From: Sulfurimicrobium sp964384915
GTDB taxonomy: Bacteria; Pseudomonadota; Gammaproteobacteria; Burkholderiales; Sulfuricellaceae
Direction of reading: 5' to 3'
Assembly: GCA_964384915.1 (NCBI GenBank)
Contig: CAYLMA010000016.1
Span: forward strand, 3,568-67,567
DNA: 64,000 bases
Part shown: positions 53,008 through 60,828 of the stretch, one piece after another
Layout of the letters: every line of letters begins with the position of its first letter
How positions within the stretch are numbered: the first letter of the stretch is position 1
Notes under the pieces: generated by a model
Told to the model about the DNA's origin: nothing
Databases searched by the model: none
Seen by the model: only the letters and a program-made list of their open reading frames with translations
Translations under genes and position numbers: made by a program

Positions 53008-53613
53008 CTATTTCCGCTCGCCGTGAACCATGTCCACCAGCTTGATCGATTCCTGTTCCATTTCCATCACCAAAGTTTCTACCTTGCCACGGAAATAGCG
53101 GTAAAAGATCATGCTGGGGATTGCCACGATCAGGCCCATGGCCGTGTTATACAGCGCCACTGAAATACCGTGGGCCAACTGGGCGGGGCTGCCGCCGGTC
53201 GGGGTAAGCGCGCCGAAAATCTCCACCATGCCGATCACGGTGCCGAGCAGCCCCAGGAGCGGGCTGATTGAAGCAATTGTGCCCAAGGTAGTTAGGAAGC
53301 GCTCCAGCTCGTGCGTGACCGCGCGCCCCGAGTCTTCTATGGCTTCCTTCATCATTTCGCGCGAGCTGCTGACATTGCGCAACCCCGCCGCAAATATGCG
53401 CCCGAGAGGAGAATGCCGCTCAAGGTTGGCAATTATCTCATCGTTGACGCCATCCTGCTGCAGCCATTCGCGCACTTTCGGCAACAGGCCCCTGGGCGCC
53501 ACCAAGCCGCCATACAGCGACCACGAACGCTCACCGATAATTGCCAGCGAAATCACCGATGCAATAATCAGCGGCCAGATTGGCCAGCCGGCAGCTTGAA
53601 TTATGGATAACAC
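53008..53613 (-). CDS. exbB: ExbB/TolQ-family proton channel protein
   Basis: 201 residues with three membrane helices: IIQAAGWPIWPLIIASVISL, TTLGTIASISPLLGLLGTVI, and AHGISVALYNTAMGLIVAIP. The MotA/TolQ/ExbB signature GLLGTVIGMVEIF is present. Start is a GTG at 53613 with AGGGGGG upstream. It begins the exbB-exbD-lpxK-Trm112-kdsB set common in beta/gammaproteobacteria. Confidence 0.94.
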   Translation of the reverse strand: MLSIIQAAGWPIWPLIIASVISLAIIGERSWSLYGGLVAPRGLLPKVREWLQQDGVNDEIIANLERHSPLGRIFAAGLRNVSSSREMMKEAIEDSGRAVTHELERFLTTLGTIASISPLLGLLGTVIGMVEIFGALTPTGGSPAQLAHGISVALYNTAMGLIVAIPSMIFYRYFRGKVETLVMEMEQESIKLVDMVHGERK

Positions 53614-53723
53614 GCCCTACCCCCCTTATTTTTAACCCTGTAACTTTAGCCTGCCGCCTCATTTTCAGCAAGCATGGCGCCTCTCGCGACCGGCCCAAAC
53701 TGCCTTCTTCAAGCCCGCAAAAA

Positions 53724-53753
53724 CAAAAAAACCTGCCCGGTGCTGCGGCAGGT
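53724..53753 (-). terminator. Terminator after the tandem TusA gene
   Basis: ACCTGCC/GGCAGGT stem (53731-53737, 53747-53753); on the minus strand it is followed by a TTTTTTTG run. Confidence 0.75.
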
Positions 53754-53777
53754 AAAAGGGGGAGGGGTTAGCTCTTG

Positions 53778-54266
53778 CTAATTCTTTCGGATATAAAAAG
53801 CGAGTACGCCGGGGTCGATTTCCTGTATTTCCAGAAGGGCGTTTCCACTGCTTTTAATCCATGCATCGATATCGTCACGCGTGGCGGGGCAGCTGCTGAT
53901 CAGTTTCAAAATTTCACCGCTCTGCATACCCTGAAGAAATTTCCTCGCTTCGACTATCGGGCCGGGGCATGCCATGCCGCTCATGTCCAGCGCGACATGG
54001 AACGCGGAAGGAGGGCGCCGACCCTTGCGGATGAAATATTCGTCGGCACCGTCGGCATCCTTGTCGGTGCGAATCACTTCGTTGTCGGTCTGCTTGATCC
54101 AGGAAAACAGATCGTCCTTGGTGCCGGCGCAGTCTGAAATCAGACAGAGCACTTCACCCGGCTTAAGTCCGTCCAGCACTTTTTTTGCCCCAAGCAAGGG
54201 ATGCGGGCAACTCAAGCCAGTCAAATCCAATATGCCGTTAGCACCAATCAAAAGCGGTTGATTCAC
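53778..54266 (-). CDS. Tandem TusA-domain sulfur-carrier protein
   Basis: 162 residues from GTG 54266, which has GAGGAG 9 nt upstream; a TTG at 54335 would add 23 residues with no ribosome binding site. Two TusA/SirA-like domains: the first has LTGLSCPHPLLGAKKVLDG (Cys20) and the second MSGMACPGPIVEARKFL (Cys100). The CPxP motif carries persulfide in TusA. Each domain repeats the pattern of EVLCLISDCAGTKDDL and EILKLISSCPATRDDI. Tandem forms may pass sulfur between sites. Sulfur transfer in the sulfur-oxidation pathway or in thiolation (MnmA) is an inference from family. Confidence 0.9.
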   Translation of the reverse strand: MNQPLLIGANGILDLTGLSCPHPLLGAKKVLDGLKPGEVLCLISDCAGTKDDLFSWIKQTDNEVIRTDKDADGADEYFIRKGRRPPSAFHVALDMSGMACPGPIVEARKFLQGMQSGEILKLISSCPATRDDIDAWIKSSGNALLEIQEIDPGVLAFYIRKN

Positions 54267-54632
54267 TGCCAGGATCTCCTCGATAGCGTTCAAATAAACT
54301 GCGTTGATGTTGCCATAATATTTATTGATTGGCAAGGGCTGGGTGAAAATTCAGCGTAGCGAGAAAGCCCGCACGGACAAATCGCCTTAACATCATGGCT
54401 GACTTGGGTTTTATACTGTTGTCCACAGAAACTGTGGATAACTTTGTGCATGGTTTGTCCATAACTAGCTTAACTTCCGTCCCCACAACATATTTTTCAT
54501 TCCGCACAAAATTTGCACTTCTGATTTTTACGTTAATTGTCAGTGACTTAACAAAACACAAATAAGCCATTGACAATCAGCCAGCCGAGATGAAAGTTTT
54601 TTTACCGCTGTGGATTAGTTTAGAATTCGTCC
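54267..54632. other. Intergenic region with DnaA-box-like sites upstream of xseA
   Basis: No gene is supported in 366 bp (a minus-strand frame at 54322-54576 shows no coding character). It is AT-rich compared with its surroundings. TTGTCCACA (54419-54427, one mismatch) and TGTGGATAA (54433-54441, exact inverse of TTATCCACA) form a DnaA-box pair; TGTGGATTA (54609-54617) is another near-match. The xseA and tusA promoters must lie here. Confidence 0.6.
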
Positions 54633-55976
54633 ATGTCTTCTCTATCCTCCATGGCACAGCCCATCTTTACTGTCAGCGAACTCAACCGCCATGCAAGGGC
54701 CGTGCTGGAGCAAACCTTTCCACTCCTGTGGGTAGCAGGCGAAATATCCAATTTCACCCGCGCCGCTTCCGGCCACTGGTATTTTTCCCTCAAGGACGGC
54801 CAGTCCCAGGTGCGCTGCGCAATGTTCCGCAACAAGAGTCAATCCGTCGATTTCAAGCCGGAAAACGGCATGCAGGTGGAAGCGCGCGCGCTGGTCACGT
54901 TATATGAAGCGCGCGGCGAATTTCAGCTTAGCGTTGAAGCCATACGCCGCGCGGGGCTGGGCGCGCTGTTCGAGGCATTTGAAAAACTCAAGGCCAAACT
55001 GGCCGGAGAAGGGCTGTTCGACCAGGCGCAAAAAAGGCCTTTGCCTCCCTTTCCACGGCGCATCGGCATCATCACTTCTCCCGCCGCCGCCGCGTTGCGC
55101 GATGTGCTCACCACCTTGAGCCGGCGCATGCCGAATATTCCGGTGATACTTTACCCCACGCCGGTACAGGGAGAAGGCGCGGGACAGAAGATCGCGCACG
55201 CCATTCTGCAGGCCGACAGCCGCAACGAATGCGACGTTTTGATCCTGTGCCGCGGCGGCGGCAGCATTGAGGATCTGTGGGCATTCAACGAGGAAATCGT
55301 GGCCCGTGCGATTGCCTCATGCAACACCCCTATCGTCAGCGGTGTTGGCCATGAAACCGATGTCACCATCGCCGATTTTGTTGCCGACCAGCGCGCGCCC
55401 ACCCCCACTGCAGCGGCAGAACTGGCCACACCCCACCGCGCCGACCTGCTGCACCGCCTAGACACGCTTAATGCCCGATTAACGCGGCAAATGGCACGCG
55501 CTCTGGAGCAGCGCATGCAGCACGTGGATTACCTGACGCGCCGCCTGGTGCATCCCGGCACGCGCATCCAAAGCCAGCTGCAACACCTTGAGCACCTGCG
55601 CCAGCGCCAGCAGCAGGCGGCTAAGCGGCTCATGGAACAGCAGGAATGGCGCGTGCAACAACTTGCCCGTCGCCTCTCGGGTGCGGCGCCGTCACCGCAA
55701 ATACTGTTGGCCCGTCAGCAGCAACTCGGGCAACGCCTGGAACTGGCCATGAGGCAATCGCTGCAAGGTCAGCAAGCCACGCTTTACCGCATTGCCACGA
55801 GCCTGCAGCACCTCAATCCCGAAGCCGTGCTGGAAAGAGGTTTCAGCTTGGTGCGCGCAGCCAGCGGAAAAATCATACGCAGCAGTGCTGAAATATCGCT
55901 GGATGAGGAAGTTTCCCTGACCTTTGCCATTGGCAGCGCCACGGCCCGGGTGACGCACAAAGAGGAAATCCAATGA
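54633..55976 (+). CDS. xseA: Exodeoxyribonuclease VII large subunit
   Basis: 447 residues from 54633 (an ATG at 54651 is equally possible; neither has a clear ribosome binding site). OB-fold with WVAGEISNFTRAASGHWYFS, catalytic region LILCRGGGSIEDLWAFN and GVGHETDVTIADFVADQRAP-type TPTAAAEL, long coiled-coil after residue 270. With XseB it degrades single-stranded DNA in mismatch repair and recombination; mutL is 5 kb away. xseB is not adjacent. Overlaps the next gene by 4 bp (ATGA). Confidence 0.96.
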   Translation: MSSLSSMAQPIFTVSELNRHARAVLEQTFPLLWVAGEISNFTRAASGHWYFSLKDGQSQVRCAMFRNKSQSVDFKPENGMQVEARALVTLYEARGEFQLSVEAIRRAGLGALFEAFEKLKAKLAGEGLFDQAQKRPLPPFPRRIGIITSPAAAALRDVLTTLSRRMPNIPVILYPTPVQGEGAGQKIAHAILQADSRNECDVLILCRGGGSIEDLWAFNEEIVARAIASCNTPIVSGVGHETDVTIADFVADQRAPTPTAAAELATPHRADLLHRLDTLNARLTRQMARALEQRMQHVDYLTRRLVHPGTRIQSQLQHLEHLRQRQQQAAKRLMEQQEWRVQQLARRLSGAAPSPQILLARQQQLGQRLELAMRQSLQGQQATLYRIATSLQHLNPEAVLERGFSLVRAASGKIIRSSAEISLDEEVSLTFAIGSATARVTHKEEIQ

Positions 55977-56680
55977 ATCTGATGTTCTGGAAGAAAAAAC
56001 CGGTAACCGGAGGTGAAGCAGAAACAACCCAGGAAGCTGAGGATGACAAAACCGTGGCAATGGAAGCGCCCGATCTGGACACGCCAGCCAAACCGGGAAT
56101 CCTCACCCGCATAAAATCCATGTTTGCGGGCCTTGCCCAGCGCTTCAAAAAATCTCCCGCGCCAGACCCTGAGAGCGGGGAGGAAACTCAGGCCCCCATT
56201 AAACACGAGAAATCAGACGCCCAGACCGAAGATGCGCCAGCCATTGCGCCCATGCACATCAAAAAACGCCTGATCATAGGCGGAGCGATTGGCCTGCTGA
56301 TTGCATTGCTCGTGGGAATCGGTTTTGCGGCCTGGAAAACCTTCCTGTCTCCCCAGGAACCTGAAGCACTCCCGCCAGCAGCTGCCGGCTCTTCCCACGG
56401 CAGCCAGCCGGCTGGAACACCCCAGGCCGAAATCGAAGCGCTCAGGAAAAAGAATGACGAGCTAGAAGCTCAAATCGAGGCGCTGAAAAAGGAACAGCCG
56501 CAGAGCCAGGCATCCGCTTCGCAGGAGAATGCCGCAGAGGGAAGCGCGGCATCGCCCACGGGCACGGGTGAAATGACGATCAGCAACAAGGACCCCAAGG
56601 CCGCTGCCCAAGCCTTGAAAGAGGCGATTGAGGCGATGAATGCCGGTTCTGGCAACGCCCCCCGGAAACCTGCGCCATAG
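55973..56680 (+). CDS. Single-pass membrane protein with coiled-coil tail
   Basis: 235 residues. A charged N-terminal cytoplasmic part (about 1-92, including KKKPVTGGEAETTQEAEDD), one membrane helix near 100-125 (RLIIGGAIGLLIALLVGIGF), then a Pro/Ala-rich and coiled-coil region (AEIEALRKKNDELEAQIEAL) and a low-complexity C-terminus. It overlaps xseA at ATGA. No family recognised; possibly a membrane-associated scaffold. Confidence 0.75.
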   Translation: MNLMFWKKKPVTGGEAETTQEAEDDKTVAMEAPDLDTPAKPGILTRIKSMFAGLAQRFKKSPAPDPESGEETQAPIKHEKSDAQTEDAPAIAPMHIKKRLIIGGAIGLLIALLVGIGFAAWKTFLSPQEPEALPPAAAGSSHGSQPAGTPQAEIEALRKKNDELEAQIEALKKEQPQSQASASQENAAEGSAASPTGTGEMTISNKDPKAAAQALKEAIEAMNAGSGNAPRKPAP

Positions 56681-56735
56681 AAACCCTCGGCAGAAACCGT
56701 GGGACATTGATCAGCGCATGCCGCCCTTCAGAATC

Positions 56736-57026
56736 TTAGGGCTGGGGAAGGCGGATCTGATCACGGGTTTGCTGGCGGATCTGGCTAGTGCCGCCCTGCC
56801 CATCAGATGACTGCACCCTTTCCTGAATGCGCTTCTGCTCCCTGACCCTGTCCTGTTCCTGCCGCGCGCCGGAAGAAGCCTGGGCGCCCTGGGATGCCAT
56901 CTCATGTCCGCCGCCCATCATGCCCGAACCACCGCCCATCCCGCCTCCACCTCCGCGGGCGAAAGCGGCCGTCCCGGAACCCAGAGCAACGGCTAGAAGC
57001 ATGACCATCATTGATGATTTACGCAT
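56736..57026 (-). CDS. Small glycine/methionine-rich exported protein
   Basis: 96 residues. Signal peptide RKSSMMVMLLAVALGSGTAAFA, then GGGGGMGGGSGMMGGGHEM and a Gln/Arg-rich tail (QIRQQTRDQIRL). Low complexity. It lies next to another glycine-rich exported protein on the same strand and downstream of the divergent two-component genes. Function unknown; surface or metal-binding roles are speculative. TGA follows codon 96. Confidence 0.65.
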   Translation of the reverse strand: MRKSSMMVMLLAVALGSGTAAFARGGGGGMGGGSGMMGGGHEMASQGAQASSGARQEQDRVREQKRIQERVQSSDGQGGTSQIRQQTRDQIRLPQP

Positions 57027-57062
57027 TTCAAACTCCTTGGAAACGACACAAAATAATCAGGA

Positions 57063-57500
57063 TTAACGGCCTCTGCCGCCTCCTCCGCCTCTTCCGCCCC
57101 CTCCCGAGGCCCCCATGCCTGGCCCGCCGCCGGCGCCACTCATGGACGAGCTACCGGAAACGGCCGGGCCCTGCTGCATCTGCCGGGCTTCGTAGCCACG
57201 GCCAAAACGGCTGCCTTCCATCCCCCGGCCCTGAGCGGCGCTCTCCGCCTCCAGGCGCTGCCTTCCATTGACACTCAGATCGTTCATCAACGCGCGCTCT
57301 TCCTGATTCATGGAGCGCATGCGCGTCTGCACCCGATTACGGAAATCATCCTGATCAACTTCCCCTTTCCGGCCCGCCTGCGGCTGTGCCAGCTGTTTTT
57401 CCTGCCACGTTTTCTCAAGGCTTTCCTGCGCCAGCACACTGCCTGCATCCAGAAAGCCAAAACTGATCGCGCTGATGCGCAAAAATTGTTTGCTTGTCAT
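57063..57500 (-). CDS. Glycine-rich exported protein
   Basis: About 145 residues from ATG 57500 (AGAGAG just upstream; an ATG at 57512 also fits). Signal-like TSKQFLRISAISFGFLDAGS with cleavage near VLA-QE, a charged helical middle (TWQEKQLAQ, MRSMNQEERALMNDL), then a glycine-rich end (GAGGGPGMGASGGGGRGGGG). Same strand and 36 bp before the small glycine/methionine-rich gene, so both are likely one operon. Opposite to ompR-type gene at 57688. Unknown family. Confidence 0.65.
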   Translation of the reverse strand: MTSKQFLRISAISFGFLDAGSVLAQESLEKTWQEKQLAQPQAGRKGEVDQDDFRNRVQTRMRSMNQEERALMNDLSVNGRQRLEAESAAQGRGMEGSRFGRGYEARQMQQGPAVSGSSSMSGAGGGPGMGASGGGGRGGGGGRGR

Positions 57501-57687
57501 TTGCTCTCTCATTTTTTATTGAATCAACCGCTACAGGCGGAATTTAACTCAAGCAGCGCAATGCATAATGTGCATCATGGGTTCCGGCCGTTTCAAAAAC
57601 ATTTCGCGCCAGCACGAAAATGTAACAGTGTGTTACTGACCGCAAGGACGCATGGCGCAGCACACCATGATTTTGTATAGTGCAGAC

Positions 57688-58407
57688 ATGGAAAGCAACA
57701 AAGAACACATCCTCGTCGTGGACGACGACCCCGGCCTGTGCGAACTGCTGCAGCAGTACCTGACTGAACAGGGCTACGCGGTCGCCGCCGTCAACGATGG
57801 CGCTGAAATGGAACGGCATCTGGCAGAGCAGCCCGCAGACCTGGTGATCCTCGACCTGATGCTGCCGGGGGAAGACGGACTGACCCTGGCGCGCAAGCTG
57901 CGGGCGCAGGGGACCCAGCCCATTATCATGCTGTCGGCGCGCGGCGAGGACATCGACCGCATCATCGGGCTGGAAGTGGGCGCGGACGACTACCTCGCCA
58001 AGCCCTTCAACCCGCGCGAGCTGCTGGCGCGCATCCGCGCCGTGCTGCGGCGCAAGGAAAGCGCAAAACCCGAGGCGGAAGAACCCGCCAGCGGCGTGTT
58101 CAGCTTCGGCCCCTACCGGCTGGACGTCAATTCCCACCAATTGGTGCACGATGGCGTGGAAGTGGCGCTCACCGCCGGGGAATTCAACCTGTTGCGGATT
58201 TTTGTCGAACATCCCAACCGCGTCCTGAGCCGGGACATGCTGATGGACCTGATCAAGGGCTACGAACGCACGCCCTTCGACCGCAGCATCGACGTGCGGG
58301 TGACGCGGCTGCGGCGCAAGATCGAGAATGATCCAGCCGCCCCGGCCTATATCCGCACCGTGTGGGGAGAGGGCTACCTGTTTGCCCCGCAGGGCAAGGC
58401 TTCCTGA
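57688..58407 (+). CDS. OmpR-family response regulator
   Basis: 239 residues from ATG 57688. Receiver has the DDDP acidic pair, phospho-acceptor Asp in LVILDLMLPGEDG, and KPF; the winged-helix effector has LTAGEFNLLRIFVEHPNRVL and a C-terminal RTVWGEGYLFAP. Frame extends upstream to 57652 but homology starts here. It overlaps the histidine kinase gene by 1 bp (TGATG). Divergent from the glycine-rich gene pair, which may be its target. Confidence 0.94.
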   Translation: MESNKEHILVVDDDPGLCELLQQYLTEQGYAVAAVNDGAEMERHLAEQPADLVILDLMLPGEDGLTLARKLRAQGTQPIIMLSARGEDIDRIIGLEVGADDYLAKPFNPRELLARIRAVLRRKESAKPEAEEPASGVFSFGPYRLDVNSHQLVHDGVEVALTAGEFNLLRIFVEHPNRVLSRDMLMDLIKGYERTPFDRSIDVRVTRLRRKIENDPAAPAYIRTVWGEGYLFAPQGKAS

Positions 58408-59744
58408 TGCCGGCCGGCATTTCCTGGTTCAGGCGCCGCAGCCTGTTCCGCAGCACCGCCGCCACCGTTGCTTCAGCACTGATCGTATTCCAGCTCATCA
58501 CCCTGGGCGTGGCCGCGTATTACGTCATGCTGCCCATCGCCAAACGCTCCGCTGACGACCTCGCCTCGCTCATGGTGCTGTCCGCCCAGACCTGGGCGGA
58601 ACTGCCGCCGCAAACGCGCGAGGATTTCGAACTCGAACTGGCCGAACGCCACAACCTCTGGCTGTTCCGCGCCACCACGCCCTTGCCGGAAGGCAGCCAT
58701 GACTTCCTGCCCTACCTGATGCTGCTGGAAAGCGCGCTCCAGGCGCGCACCGGCGAAGCCATCGAGGTCAAGACCACGCACTGGGAGGAGCCCTGGTTCT
58801 GGGTCGAGATACCCAGCGGGGACTACCTGATCCGCATCGGCTTTCCCAGGGAACACCTCGGCATGCGTCCGCCCCTGGCTGTGTTGCTGTTACTGGCTGC
58901 GACCGTCGCGCTCACCCTGATCACCGCCGTGATCCTGGCGCGGCGCATCACCCACCCGCTGGCGCGGCTCTCCGCAGCGGCCACGCGCATCGGCCAGGGC
59001 AACACCCCGGAAACCCTGCCAGAAACCGGCCCCGAAGAACTCGCCAGCCTGGCCCGCACCTTCAATCGCATGGCGTTCCATGTCAAGGAACTGCTGGCCA
59101 ACCGCACCACCCTGCTGGCGGGCGTCTCCCACGACCTGCGCACGCCGCTGGCGCGCATGCGCCTGGCGCTGGAAATGCTGCCCGAGGACAGCGCACCCCG
59201 GCACATTGACCGGCTGCGCCGTGACATGGAGGAAATGAACCGCCTCATCGGCGAATTCCTGGCCCTCAGCCGTGGCCTGGAAAAGGAAGCGGAACAGGAG
59301 ATCGACCTCAGCCAGTTGCTGCGAGAACTGGCGGATAACGAGAGAAACGAAGGCGCACAGGTGGAATGGCAAGCACAAACGCCGTGCATCTGCCCGGCAG
59401 GCCCGATGGCGCTCAGGCGCATCCTCGGCAACCTGGTCGGCAATGCCGTGCGCTACGGCGCCGGCAAGCCGGTCACTCTGATCTGCGAATGCCGCCCGGA
59501 GGCCGGCGTGATCCGCGTGCTCGACCGCGGCCCGGGCATCCCGCCCGATCAACTGGAAAGCGTATTCCGCCCCTTCTACCGCCTGGAATCCTCGCGCAGC
59601 GTCACCACAGGCGGCAGCGGCCTGGGGCTCGCCATCGCGCGCCAACTGGCGGAAGCCAACGGCTGGAAAATCGAGCTGCTGGGGCGCGAGGGCGGCGGCA
59701 CCGAAGCGCGGCTGACCCTGCCCTGGGTGGCAAAAGACGGCTAG
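58407..59744 (+). CDS. EnvZ-like sensor histidine kinase
   Basis: 445 residues from ATG 58407. Two membrane helices (ALIVFQLITLGVAAYYVML; AVLLLLAATVALTLITAVIL) flank a periplasmic domain of about 120 residues; a HAMP follows (RRITHPLARLSAAATRIGQG). Kinase core: H-box GVSHDLRTPLARM, N-box LGNLVGNAVRYG, G1 VLDRGPGIPP and G2 GGSGLGLAIARQL. It phosphorylates the adjacent regulator. Signal unknown. Its stop overlaps the miaA stop region by 4 bp. Confidence 0.94.
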   Translation: MPAGISWFRRRSLFRSTAATVASALIVFQLITLGVAAYYVMLPIAKRSADDLASLMVLSAQTWAELPPQTREDFELELAERHNLWLFRATTPLPEGSHDFLPYLMLLESALQARTGEAIEVKTTHWEEPWFWVEIPSGDYLIRIGFPREHLGMRPPLAVLLLLAATVALTLITAVILARRITHPLARLSAAATRIGQGNTPETLPETGPEELASLARTFNRMAFHVKELLANRTTLLAGVSHDLRTPLARMRLALEMLPEDSAPRHIDRLRRDMEEMNRLIGEFLALSRGLEKEAEQEIDLSQLLRELADNERNEGAQVEWQAQTPCICPAGPMALRRILGNLVGNAVRYGAGKPVTLICECRPEAGVIRVLDRGPGIPPDQLESVFRPFYRLESSRSVTTGGSGLGLAIARQLAEANGWKIELLGREGGGTEARLTLPWVAKDG

Positions 59745-60676
59745 GAAATTTCGGCTGAAATAGTGCTGCGCACCCTGTGCGCCAGGTCTGCGGCGAGGCA
59801 ATCGAACTGCGCCACCCCTTCCATCCCCCTGAGCCAGGTCAGTTGCCGCTTCGCCAATTGGCGCGTGGCGATGATCCCCAGCTCCCGCATCTCGGCGGCA
59901 TTGTATTCGCCCTCCAGGTATTGCCACGCCTGGCGATAGCCGACGCAGCGCATGGCGGGCAGGTTCGGCGTCAAGGCATAGCGCGCCTTGAGAAACTCCA
60001 GCTCCTCCAGCAAGCCCTGCTTCAGCATGGCGTCGAAGCGCTGAGCAATGCGCTCATGCAGCACCGCCCGGTCGCCCGGCAGCAATGCCAGTTGCAGCAG
60101 GCGGTAGGGCAGCTCGGCCTCCTGCTCCTTTGCCAGCAGGCCGGACATGGTCGCGCCGCTGAGCAGGCAGACTTCCAGCGCGCGCTGGATGCGCTGCGCA
60201 TCGGTGGGTTTCAGGCGCGCCGCCGTCGCCGGGTCGAGGCGCGCCAGTTCCCGGTGCATGGCCGGCCAGCCCTCTTGCCGCGCGCGCTCTTCCAGCTCCG
60301 CGCGTAGCGCCGGGTCGGCCTGCGGCAGATCGTTCAGCCCCTCGCGCAGCGCCTTGAAATACAGCATGGTGCCGCCCACCAGCAGGGGGATGTGGCCGCG
60401 CGCCGTGATCTCCGCCATCAGGCGCAGGGCGTCATGGCGGAACTGCGCGGCAGAGTAGCTCCGGGTCGGGTCGATGATGTCGATGAGGTGGTGCGGCGCC
60501 ACGGCGAGCGTGGCGGCATCGGGCTTGGCGGTGCCGATGTTCATGTCGCGGTAGACCAGCGCCGAATCCACGCTGACGATCTCCACCGGCAGATGCTGCG
60601 CCAGCTCCACCGCCACCCCGGTCTTGCCGCTGGCGGTGGGGCCCATGAGGAAGATGGCGGGGGGGAGTAAGCTCAT
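59741..60676 (-). CDS. miaA: MiaA, tRNA dimethylallyltransferase
   Basis: 311 residues. P-loop FLMGPTASGKTGVAVELA, IVSVDSALVYRDMNIGTAKP, GGTMLYFKALREGL and QAWQYLEGEY. It adds dimethylallyl to A37 of tRNAs that read U-starting codons. Partner modifier MnmA is at 23.2 kb. mutL follows upstream of it after a repeat, the familiar mutL-miaA order. Confidence 0.96.
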   Translation of the reverse strand: MSLLPPAIFLMGPTASGKTGVAVELAQHLPVEIVSVDSALVYRDMNIGTAKPDAATLAVAPHHLIDIIDPTRSYSAAQFRHDALRLMAEITARGHIPLLVGGTMLYFKALREGLNDLPQADPALRAELEERARQEGWPAMHRELARLDPATAARLKPTDAQRIQRALEVCLLSGATMSGLLAKEQEAELPYRLLQLALLPGDRAVLHERIAQRFDAMLKQGLLEELEFLKARYALTPNLPAMRCVGYRQAWQYLEGEYNAAEMRELGIIATRQLAKRQLTWLRGMEGVAQFDCLAADLAHRVRSTISAEIS

Positions 60677-60691
60677 GCTGAAAACCTTGTT

Positions 60692-60813
60692 TTAACCACG
60701 GGGCACACTGGGTAAAACCAATAGGCTACATGGTTCTACACAATAGGCGTAGGAAGTGAGTTGTTGCCCGAATTTTGGGGTTTCCCCGTGCTCCCCGTGT
60801 GCCCCGTGGTTAA
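60692..60813. repeat. Iterated-unit palindrome D (CACGGGG type)
   Basis: Perfect 17-bp arms TTAACCACGGGGCACAC (60692-60708) and GTGTGCCCCGTGGTTAA (60797-60813), plus further CCCCGTG units (60784-60797). It lies between miaA and mutL. Confidence 0.8.
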
Positions 60814-60828
60814 CTGATTTTCCCAGCC

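Noticed and set aside
54419..54617. Chromosomal origin (oriC)
   Set aside because: dnaA, dnaN, gyrB or rpmH are not nearby and the box array is too small.
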